Shown piece after piece: positions 1 to 9,913 of a stretch of 64,000 nucleotides of DNA. The notes under the pieces were generated by a model. The model saw nothing but the letters and a program-made list of their open reading frames with translations. It was not told the origin of the DNA and did not search any database. How positions within the stretch are numbered: the stretch's first letter is position 1; every line of letters begins with the position of its first letter. The position numbers and the translations under genes are program-made. This DNA is from Bidens hawaiensis (Eukaryota > Streptophyta > Magnoliopsida > Asterales > Asteraceae): NCBI GenBank assembly GCA_021521415.1, contig JAIQDT010003844.1, positions 124,001-188,000 of the forward strand, given 5' to 3'.

Positions 1-743
1 AGCCGCAGGCGAAGTTACCCAGCATCGGCTACTGTTCGCACTTAACCCCTATAATCACCTCCGTTCTCACATTAAATCCTTGATATGATATTAACCAACC
101 CCGTGAACGTTCCCATGATCGATATTGGGTAAAACTCGGCCCGGAAAAGTATAAAGTTTGGACCTTTAAGCTAAAAACGTTCAATACTAAATCTAAGGTT
201 TGTTTTAAACGAGACATATGCAGCCGTACGTTCGTTTCTAACATCAAGTTTGCTACTTTATGGCTTATCAATACCCGATTTACTCTAGGGTTCAATTTCA
301 TGGCTAACCGTTCATAAAAACATAACTTTTAAACATAAAGGACATACCTTTTGACGTTTCTAGGCTATACTCGTTTATCAACCTTTATCTCGTGTCTAGC
401 TTGAGTAAATAGAACCTATCGGTATACGGTTGGGTTTTGAGGTTCGGATGGTGGCCGGCGGCTATGGGGTTATGATTAGCTTAAGTGTGTGTTTTTAAGG
501 TGTAGGCAAGGGTGTAGAATGGATAGAAATGGAAATGATTAGGGTTTAAGAGGTATTTATACTCCCTTAAGCCCATGGACCTAAGGCTCATCTTTCCTTT
601 TTGGTCCAAAAAAATCCCATCTAATAATCCTACTTAGCCTTTCATATTTTACTATTATTATTATTATCGTTCCACTAACTCATTTATTTCACCCGAAGCC
701 AATAATATATTAACTATTAGTTTAGAATTTTTGGGATGTTACA
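1..743 (-). mobile_element. Partial gypsy-type LTR, minus strand
   Basis: Read on the minus strand, the LTR begins at 743 with TGTAACATCCC, a start common in long plant Ty3/gypsy (Tekay/Del-like) LTRs, and runs left out of the window. A TATA-like TATAAATA lies at about 551-561 on that strand, as expected upstream of the R region. No paired LTR, primer-binding site or coding internal region is visible here, so I cannot tell a solo LTR from the edge of a full element. The 90-codon reading frame at 29-301 matches nothing I recognise and is probably LTR sequence. The lineage is inferred from the terminus alone. Confidence 0.5.
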
Positions 744-744
744 T

Positions 745-3700
745 GGGGCTAACTCATTTGATAGAGAGACATACACCTCTTAGATGAGAGGTTCGAGGTT
801 AAAACCTCGTCAAATGCGTATATTATGTATTTAAGTAGAGTAGAAAATTAATTTGTTGTTAAAAAAAGAAAGAATATAAATTATTTCCACGAATGATACT
901 AAATGGGCCCACATAAAATTGTGATATTCCATTACTATTAATTTATACCCGTAAGAATTTAAATGAATATGTGAAATAAATATATTTTTATATTAAATTG
1001 TTTTTTTTTTATGATTGTTTAAGCATTTTAAATTTATATTCGATTAGAGGTGCATAGGAAAGAAATATGTTTTAATATTAAATAGCAATAAATGCATGAT
1101 ATTAAATAAAGATAAATACATTATTTTACGATATTAAATGTGACATGCATTAACATTTTTTTATAACAAATAAAAATAATAATAGATTAAAAAAATCATA
1201 AGTTACCAATGTGAGGTCAACCCATTTGAAAGAGATATACACCTCTTAGATGGGAGGTTCGAAAAGTAATACATAAAAAAATTACAAGTTACTAATTTGA
1301 GGCTAACTCATTTGATAGAGAGACATACACCTCTTAGATGAGGGGTTCGAGGTTAAAACCTCGTCAAATGCGTATATTATGTATGTAAAGTAGAGTAGAA
1401 AAACAATTTGTTATTAAAAAAAGAAAAAATAAAAATTATTTCCACGAATGATACTAAATGGGCCCACATAAAATTGTGATATTCCATTACTATTTACTTA
1501 TACCTGTAAGAATTTAAATGAATATGTGAAATAAATATATTTTTATATTAAATTGTTTTTTTTTATGATTGTTTAAGCATTTTAAATTTATACTCGATTA
1601 GAGGTGCATATGAAAGAAATATGTTTTAATATTAAATAGCAATAAATGCATGATATTAAATAAAGATAAATATATTATTTTACGATATTAAATGTGACAT
1701 ACATTAACATTTTTTTATAACAAATAAAAATAATAATAGATTAAAAAAATCATAAGTTACCAATGTGAGGTCAACCCATTTGAAAGAGATATACACCTCT
1801 TAGTTGGGAGGTTCGAAAAGTAATACATAAAAAAAATTACAAGTTACTAATTTGGGGCTAACTCATTTGATAGAGAGACATACACCTCTTAGATGAGGGG
1901 TTCGAGGTTAAAACCTCGTCAAATGCATATATTATGTATGTAAAGTAGAGTAGAAAAATAATTTGTTGTTAAAAAAAGAAAAAATATAAATTATTTCCAC
2001 GAATGATACTAAAGGTGCCCACATAAAATTGTGATATTTCATACTATTAATTTATACCCATAAGAATTTAAATGAATATGTGAAATAAATATATTTTTAT
2101 ATTAAATTGTTTTTTTTTATGATTGTTTAAGCATTTTAAATTTATACTCGATTAGAGGTGCATAGGAAAGAAATATGTTTTAATATTAAATGGCAATAAA
2201 TGCATGATATTAAATAAAGATAAATACATTATTTTACGATATTAAATGTGACATACATTAACATTTTTTTATAACAAATAAAATTAATAATAGATGATTA
2301 AAAAAATCATAAGTTACCAATGTTAGGTCAACCCATTTGAAAGAGATATACACCTCTTAGATGGGAGGTTCGAAAAGTAATACATAAAAAAAATTACAAG
2401 TTACTAATTTGGGGCTAACTCATTTGATAGAGAGACATACACCTCTTAGATGAGGGGTTCGAGGTTAAAACCTCGAAAAATGTTTATATTATGTATGTAA
2501 AGTAGAGTAGAAAAATAATTTGTTGATAAAAAAAGAAAGAATATAAATTATTTCCACAAATGACTAAATTGGCCCACATAAAATTGTGATATTCCATTAC
2601 TATTAATTTATGCCCGTAAGAATTTAAATGAATATGTGAAATAAATATATTTTTTTATTAAATAGTTTTTTTTTATGATTGTTTAAGCATTTTAAATTTA
2701 TACTCGATTAGAGGTGCATAGGAAAGAAATATGTTTTAATATTAAATAGCAATAAATGCATGATATTAAATAAAGATAAATACATTATTTTACGATATTA
2801 AATGTGACATACATTAACATTTTTTTATAACAAACAAAAATAATAATAGATTAAAAAAATCATAAGTTACCAATGTGAGGTCAACCCATTTGAAAGAGAT
2901 ATACACCTCTTAGATGGGAGGTTCGAAAAGTAATACATAAAAAAAATTACAAATTACTAATTTTGGGCTAACTCATTTGATAGAGAGACATACACCTCTT
3001 AGAAAAGAGGTTCGAGGTTAAAACCTCGTCAAATACGTATATTATGTATGTAAAGTAGAGTAGAAAAATAATTTGTTGTTAAAAAAAGAAAGAATATAAA
3101 TTATTTCCACGAATGATACTAAATGGACACACATAAAATTGTGATATTCCATTACTATTAATTTATACCCGTAAGAATTTAAATGAATATGTGAAATAAA
3201 TATATTTTTATATTAAATTGTTTTTTTTATGATTGTTTAAGCATTTTAAATTTATACTCGATTAGAGGTGTATAGGAAAGAAATATGTTTTAATATTAAA
3301 TAGCAATAAATGCATGATATTAAATAAAGATAAATACATTATTTTACGGTATTAAATGTGACATACATTAACATTTTTATAACAAATAAAAATAATAATA
3401 GATTAAAAAAAATCATAAGTTACCAATGTGAGGCCAACCCATTTGAACGAGATATACACCTCTTAGATGGGAGGTTCGAAAAGTAATAGATAAAAAAAAT
3501 TACAAATTACTAATTTGGGGCTAACTCATTTGATAGAGAGACATACACCTCTTAGATGAGAGGTTCGCGGTTAAAACCTCGTCAAATGCGTATATAATGT
3601 ATGTAAAGTAGAGTAGAAAAATAATTTGTTGTTAAAAAAAGAAAGAATATAAATTATTTCCACGAATGATACTAAATGGGCCCACATAAAATTGTGATAT

Positions 3701-3860
3701 TCCATTACTATTAATTTATACCCGTAAGAAGTTAAATGAATTTGTAAATATATTTTTATATTAAATAATAATAAATACAAGATATTAAATAAAAATAAAT
3801 GTATGATTTAAAGGTAATAAATGCGACATATGCTAAATGTTTGTAAAACAAATAGAATAT
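745..3860. repeat. Tandem array of ~554-bp units
   Basis: Units begin at 745, 1299, 1854, 2411, 2964 and 3517 (periods 554, 555, 557, 553, 553). The sixth is shortened and diverges after about 3740. Each unit opens with a tRNA-like module (GGGCTAACTCATTTGATAGA, then GGTTCGAGG). A second related module (GTCAACCCATTTGAAAGAG, then GGTTCGAAAAG) follows about 465 bp later. Between them lies AT-rich spacer with several ATATTAAAT-type words. The first module ends in a small hairpin, CGAGGTT-AA-AACCTCG. The copies are nearly identical by eye, so the array is fairly young or homogenised. No protein-coding potential is seen. Confidence 0.92.
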
Positions 3861-3865
3861 GATTA

Positions 3866-4090
3866 ACCACTAGCTTGGCTTAGCGGCAAAAGTGTGTTAC
3901 CTTCAATTAAATTGTTGTAGGTTATTGTCTCACTTGAGACATGGGCTATAATAGGTGAAAAAATTAACTATTAGAAAAAATAAAAATGATTTGTAAAAAA
4001 ATTCACAGATTTTTAAAATGGAGCTAGCCTATATGAAAGTGGCATATGAGGTTCTAGGTTTAATACTCCGCAAATACATAATGTATTTCT
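3866..4090 (+). repeat. Two tRNA/SINE-like fragments
   Basis: CTAGCTTGGCTTAGCGGCAA at about 3868 resembles the A-box half of a tRNA-derived SINE and is followed by GGTTATTGTCTCACTTGAGA. A second module near 4021 (GAGCTAGCCTATATGAAAG, then GAGGTTCTAGGTTTAATACT) looks like a degenerate relative of the tandem-array modules. Neither folds convincingly into a functional tRNA. The SINE label rests on resemblance to pol III A and B boxes only. Confidence 0.4.
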
Positions 4091-4327
4091 AACGGATATT
4101 ACTAAAAGGGGAAAGTATAATAGGGATGTTCTTTTCTAAGAAATTTTAAAACATACATTTTAACTATAGATAAAGATGGGTAGTCCACGTCACAAATCTT
4201 TTTTGATTATTTTAATGTTATTTCTGTTTTATGCTTTAACTTCGACATCGTAACGAACATATCTACCAATTATTCGCATGGACTCTCCATCGTTGATCCT
4301 GGGATTCACCGACCGAATAAATGTCAC

Positions 4328-4330
<3 letters not shown>

Positions 4331-4374
<44 letters not shown>
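4331..4374. repeat. (AT)n microsatellite
   Basis: Uninterrupted AT dinucleotides over about 44 bp. Confidence 0.97.
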
Positions 4375-4377
<3 letters not shown>

Positions 4378-5235
4378 ATTGGAAGCTATACGAGTTTCAT
4401 TTTTGTTCCGGTTGCAATATTGTACAAAGGTAACCAGAACTGTAACATTTTTTAGTTTCCAGTTAATCACTGTGAGAAAGCTTAGATCAGTGTTAAAAAA
4501 TACTTAATCAACTTATACGAGCTAGGATCTAGTTCTTTGATATCATTGATTGATCGTTAGGGCTTAGTGTGTGTACTGTGGGTTTTCTAGTGAGAAATGA
4601 ACAGAGTATGGGCACAAATATCATAAAATAAATCGATTCGTCCGAGAAAACATAATTTACAGAGTATTTATAGTGACAGAGCCATTCGCCAAATCACTAA
4701 CCGAATGGACTCTACATACGCCAAGCCATTCTTTATGTCGATTTCTCGATTCACAATGCCGGTCATTTTAACTTGCCATGATATTTTTGGTATATGATAT
4801 TTGATAACGAACTTGGTAAAAAAATTTATTTTCGCAAATTGTTATTCTCAAAACGACATTCATCATTAATATTGATATCTCATAACAAATTTGATATTCA
4901 ATTAACTTATTTTAATTTCCCCATAAGCAAAAATAATTTAATTTGATCCTTATAAAGATTTATTTTGCATACTCATGACAATCAACTTTTATTTTTACAA
5001 TAAACCTTAAAATGCAAACTTTATTATCTTATTTTTTCCGTGATATCTTCCACTACTTAATTTTAAGCATTTCAAGAACGATTTGCGTTATGCGGGTTGA
5101 TTTATTTCAAAATTCCTTGTAAATTATTTTACAACCTAAGCCGACCCAACGTATCGTAACAACTCTCATTTTAGTGAAAAAATTTTAGCAACAAAAAATT
5201 TGTGTGATTCACAAGCTTGGATCTCAAAATTTTAT

Positions 5236-5238
<3 letters not shown>
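4375..5238 (-). other. No gene; possible decayed copia LTR
   Basis: No coding frame is supported. On the minus strand near 4525-4545 the word TGATATCAAAGAAC resembles a decayed initiator-Met primer-binding site. To its right is LTR-like sequence with a TATA-like TATAAATA (plus-strand TATTTATA at about 4667) and ATTCG words like those in element C. This could be an old minus-strand copia 5' LTR, but I see no clear ends and no partner. Confidence 0.25.

Positions 5239-5298
<60 letters not shown>
5239..5298. repeat. (AT)n microsatellite
   Basis: About 60 bp of AT dinucleotides immediately left of the small inverted-repeat element. Confidence 0.95.
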
Positions 5299-5302
<4 letters not shown>

Positions 5303-5551
5303 AGGGTTCAACTAAAAGGAAGTTGTTTCCTAAGAATGGTAAGAACCAATAGAATTTTGACATTTGGCATTAAAACATGTGGTGAAAGAATAATTATAGG
5401 AAACTATGTCGGTTATAATGATGAAAGAGTAATTCTAGGAAACTATGACGTTTTTGGTAATTTTAAATCTCAACCATTGATTGATATGATCCAATGGCTA
5501 TGATTTATTCTTAGTTTTCCTAGGAAACTACTTATTTTTAGAATAACCCTC

Positions 5552-5555
<4 letters not shown>
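5299..5555. mobile_element. MITE, ~257 bp, in TA repeat
   Basis: The left end (GGGTTCAACTAAAAGGAAG then TTTCCTAAGAA) and the right end, reverse-complemented (GGGTTATTCTAAAAATAAG then TTTCCTAGGAA), form imperfect terminal inverted repeats of about 36 bp. The element lies between two (AT)n tracts, so the target duplication cannot be read. A TA duplication (Tc1/Mariner or PIF-type) would fit but is not shown. The 99-codon frame across it starts in the microsatellite and is not taken as a gene. Confidence 0.7.

Positions 5556-5606
<51 letters not shown>
5552..5606. repeat. (AT)n microsatellite
   Basis: TA dinucleotides with one interruption, separating the MITE from the longer TIR element. Confidence 0.93.
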
Positions 5607-6950
5607 GGGGTGAGTTAAATTACAATAATGACTTATCATACATTAGGTACGCGACATTCCAGAGCGTTTGATTAAAAAACGCGCGGTGGCAATTTCATAA
5701 ATAACCCAACAGTAGTTTGCGATCAAAATTTGTTGATTACAAATCAACTCTGATCCAAATTCGGAACTTGTCGCTCAATCTAATCTAATTTCTAAACTCT
5801 AATCACAGCTTAAAGTATGAAATCTCTAAAGTCAAAAACCAAAATTGAAATAGAACGTCCATGAACATTAAAAATCTTCAATTGATCAGAAATTGATGAT
5901 TTAATCAATCGAATTGATGTGTAAGTGGCTTTAGAATCATTAATCGATTATGAAAATACAAATTAACACACTTAATTGAGCTATGATTAGGGTTCATGTT
6001 TAAACGTTCTGCTCAAAGTTTAAACGTTCTGACCAAAATAAACACCAAAATTGATGATTTAATCAATCGAATTGATGTGTAAGAGGCTTTAGAATAATCA
6101 ATCGATTATGGAATTGCAGAAATAACGCACTCAATCGAGCTCTGATTAGGGTTCAAAATATTATGTTTAAACGTTCTGAAACAAAACTGAAGAGCTTTAA
6201 ACGTTCTGACCAAAAAAGAGCAACTTTAAACGTTCTAATACGTTCTAAGAAGTTCAGGTTGTTAAAAAAAGTGTAGAAGTTCTGATAAAGTTTAGAAGTT
6301 CTAAGAAGTTCTGGGTGTTAAAAAAAGTTTAGAAGTTCTGATAAAGTTTAGAAGTTCTAAGAAGTTCTAGGTGTTCAGAACTTCTAAAACTAACAAAAAA
6401 AATAAATAAACACCTATAAACATTAAATTGAACACTGAAATCACTTCATATAATCTCATAATCATCAAACAATCGTCAATCGACCGTTAATTTGATCATT
6501 GATTCGATCATATGAACAAAGTATGGAACGTCTACAACTGGGTTTCTGCAAATGGCGCTTAAAACTTTAAACGTTCAGTTAAAAACCATCACTCAAAACT
6601 TAAAATTGATCAATTGAAACTTCAAATTGATAATTAATTGGACCAATTTCAAAGTTTAATTGGTCAATTAGTTCAACAATTTCAATTTCAATTGGTCAAT
6701 TTTATCAACAGGTCATGACGGAGGAAGATGGTGTATGGTGGACGGAATTATTGGATGGTGGACGGTGGACTAATTTGGATGGTGACGGTGACGGATTGCT
6801 GAACGGACATGTTGAAGGTGGACGGAATCGATAGGAGCAACGATTTGATGAATATTACAATATTGCCACCGCGTTTTATTTGAAATCGACGGGGATGCGA
6901 GTCGCGTACGTAATGTACGATTAGGGATTATTGTATTGGATCCTTTATCT
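5607..6950. mobile_element. Non-autonomous TIR element, ~1.34 kb
   Basis: The ends are inverted repeats of roughly 90 bp. Left ACAATAATGACTTATCATAC then ATTAGGTACGCGAC matches right (reverse complement) ACAATAATCCCTAATCGTAC then ATTACGTACGCGAC, and an inner AACGCGGTGGCAAT block also matches. There is no transposase frame. The interior holds two copies of a ~120-bp segment (from about 5894 and 6050, each starting ATTGATGATTTAATCAATCG). It also holds a dense array of TTTAAACGTTCTG and AGAAGTTCT words at 6000-6400, and ATTGGTCAATT-type words at 6600-6700. Long TIRs and an array-filled interior suggest a Mutator-like derivative, but the superfamily is unresolved because the flanks are TA repeats. 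Confidence 0.7.
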
Positions 6951-9913
6951 ATATATATATATATTTATTTATTTATTTATATATTAACTTGTAATTTTAT
7001 TATCAAGAGGTTCACGAATGTTTCAAACATTATTTATAAATTATGATATTTTCAATTTAATACTTATTATTAGTCAAAACTTTCTAAACGCAACCCCATG
7101 CTTCCAAACACTTGTATTTCAACTCAACCTACCACTTTAAACCAACCATCCTTGCACTTCAAAAGTTTTCCACGCACTCAAATCTTTCCCCAATATGAAT
7201 GAAACCTAACATACCAAAGTTATACCCTCACCCACTCGAACCCCAAGCAAATCCAAGATGTACAAAATCAATCCAACAAAAGCCCTAAATACCGACACTT
7301 CTACGCCATGAAAACCTATCAAACACACTTTCTTGATACTTCGAAGACACCGACAAACACACCCACGAATGCCTTGAACATATACAAACCAAAGTTTAAC
7401 CAACTATGACTCAATACCTCGACCTATGCTATGCCAAATCGCAAACTATGTCGCCACGCCGTTCCTATCCAACCCTAGATTTTGAAACCAAAATAGTAAC
7501 CCAAACACTCCTTGCAAAATACATGTATAAACCAAATCCCAACGCAAAACTAGTCAAGGTCGAATTATCCAACCCGTCAACTTAACCCGAGCTCAAATAA
7601 GCAAATGTCATCCAGATAGTCCAATCACTACTCACACAAGTTATCTAAGCCTAGCCCACTCAAATGATCTACACTCAACAAACCCCATCAATCTAACTCA
7701 AGAAAACCCAACTACGCAAGCCAACCGAAACACACTCACTCTTCACCAAATTTCCAAACCATTCGAAGCCTAAAACCCCTCCATACGCACGCAAGTTTCA
7801 TTTTTCCTTAAAAAAATTTTTATTTGATATATACAACTATTGTACTTATAACGACCTCATGTGTTCAAATAATCACTTTTAAATTATAAACTCTTTCAAG
7901 AATAACGATTTACATATTATACGCATTTTTATAAATCATCTTTGAAGAATATAATATTTTCATGACAACAAAATTTTATTATGAGGATTCACTTTCAAGA
8001 ATTATTAAACGATTATATGGGTGATTTTAAGATTTTAAATATTTTCACCTAAGGTGATAATCTCATAATAACTTTACAAATACGAGGTTTCATTTTGAGT
8101 GTTGAATTCGAGATTTATTCAATAGCAAGCTACAACTTTCATTATTTTGCATAAACACAATGATTATGGTTTCACAAAATCCTTTTTGGGACACATTCAT
8201 AAATGCTTCATACACTAAATATTGGTAACATGCATTTTTTTCGATAACGGTTTATGCGGATTTTTCTTTACCTCTTACTATTGCAAGCATCATTTCTTTC
8301 ATGATTTATCATCTTCGCGATAGCTTTACGTATGCTAAATTCCTAACAATTTAACTTACTAGATTTTCGTTTGATAGTAATTTAAATATTTCTCTAGCTA
8401 CGCGTTACCGCGATGCTATATTATTATATACATTTTCTTGGAAACAATAAATCGGCCTTACTTGAGACTTCATTTTCGATTTTATTCTTATATTTTCAAA
8501 GGGGATATGATACGCTATATACATATTTCGTCATTAATTTGAGTCTCATTGTTATTACGATTTTTATTTTCAAGTGATGAGATGTTTCAATGGTGATTTT
8601 ATGCACTTGAGACTTCATTTTGTGTTATGAGTATTCATGACCAAATCCAAGTTATTTAATAACAAATTGTGTACTACTTTCGAAACCTTATTTTTCGCTA
8701 AAAAAATCTCGTTTACTTTTTAAACGATGTTTTCACGACTATGTTATTCATGTTTGAGCATTTATGCTTTTTCAAGAAAGACACGATTCTATGCATTATT
8801 CTACATCATTTCATTCAAGCTATTAACGACTTATGTGTGACTGTCCGCAAGTTTTGGCGCTATTGGAACCGTTACTATAATCATGATTATGTAAATGATC
8901 TCACAATAGAGGGCGTATTCGTATTTTATCACATTTCATTGATTGGGTTGTTAATTAAAATTCTATTTATTTGAAGTTTGATACATGTATGCATCACCCA
9001 ATAGAACTCACCTAATTCTTATGTTATCACAATTCACGCAATCGTATCCTCAAATACTTTTAACCTCAAGTTTATTCACGTATGAAACTCATCATACGAT
9101 GTTATTGTTAATGGTATCGTTGTTACCCAAACCTCATGTACTCACTATTTGGATTTTTCTCATTTACACTTATCGGAGTCGTCATTATCGGGTTTTATAT
9201 ATCGATTTTATTTAGTACCTCGACTTATAGACATTGACATATATCTTGATGACTTTTGACTTCAAATTTCATTTTCATATTGTTTACCCTAAATATTATT
9301 TTATTTATTTGATCGTGTTTACTTATTTAAAACGAATTGTTATTTTAACCTCGGTCTATATCTTAAGATTTTAGTGGTTTCAATTATTTATCCCATTTTC
9401 CCTACTTATATAAAAGTCAACCCCAAAATTTTCAACCGCTAGTATTGGTTTGTCAATATTGGTAAAATTCGACAGATTGTATGTACGTTTCTATTATTTA
9501 AGATTTCAAAATAAATATGTCTTTTAAACCACACAACAGAACGAACCATGTTGACTTTACGACGATCTAAATAATTATGGGTGCATACTCAATTATCGAA
9601 ATCCTCGTGTGGAAGCCATAGTGAGTGTGGTTGTGTGCGATAACTCGGACCTGAGGATGATAGCGGGAAAACGGTTTGAGTGAAAGATGATAAAGTCATG
9701 GTGGATACACCACGGGTACATCTTATATATAAGTGCATTTATTATGTTTCTTATTTGTGGCGTTTTTTCGAGTCATGCAAGGATTTGACGTTGTTATTTT
9801 CTTAAAAAAATTTCTTACAATTACTTTACTAAAAACGACATTCATTAGTACATACCTCTTTAGTTTAAGTTTATTTTAATTTCGGGCTGAAATTTCCAAA
9901 AAGTTGGGGATAC
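6951..9913 (+). mobile_element. Non-coding region, possible defective gypsy interior
   Basis: No reading frame here resembles a known protein. From 7080 to 7800 the plus strand is strikingly rich in C and A and poor in G. The rest is AT-rich. The last 25 bp (AAATTTCCAAAAAGTTGGGG then ATAC) look like the end of a Tekay-type pol followed by a polypurine tract, directly before the LTR at 9914. I therefore infer that at least the right part is the internal region of a non-autonomous or eroded gypsy element. No 5' LTR of this family is visible to the left. Confidence 0.4.

Noticed and set aside
745..3600. Functional tRNA genes in the tandem array
   Set aside because: The B-box-like and A-box-like words are present but I cannot fold a complete cloverleaf with anticodon arm, so they are called tRNA/SINE-like only.
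745..3860. CRISPR-like regular repeats
   Set aside because: The unit is ~554 bp with AT-rich near-identical spacers in plant repeat DNA. Nothing fits a CRISPR array.
5204..5503. 99-codon plus-strand frame with repeated Tyr-Ile
   Set aside because: The start is inside an (AT)n microsatellite and the rest is the MITE. An accidental open frame.
8741..9215. Two adjacent plus-strand frames of 77 and 76 codons
   Set aside because: Hydrophobic composition is what AT-rich DNA gives by chance. No domain, and in non-coding retroelement interior.
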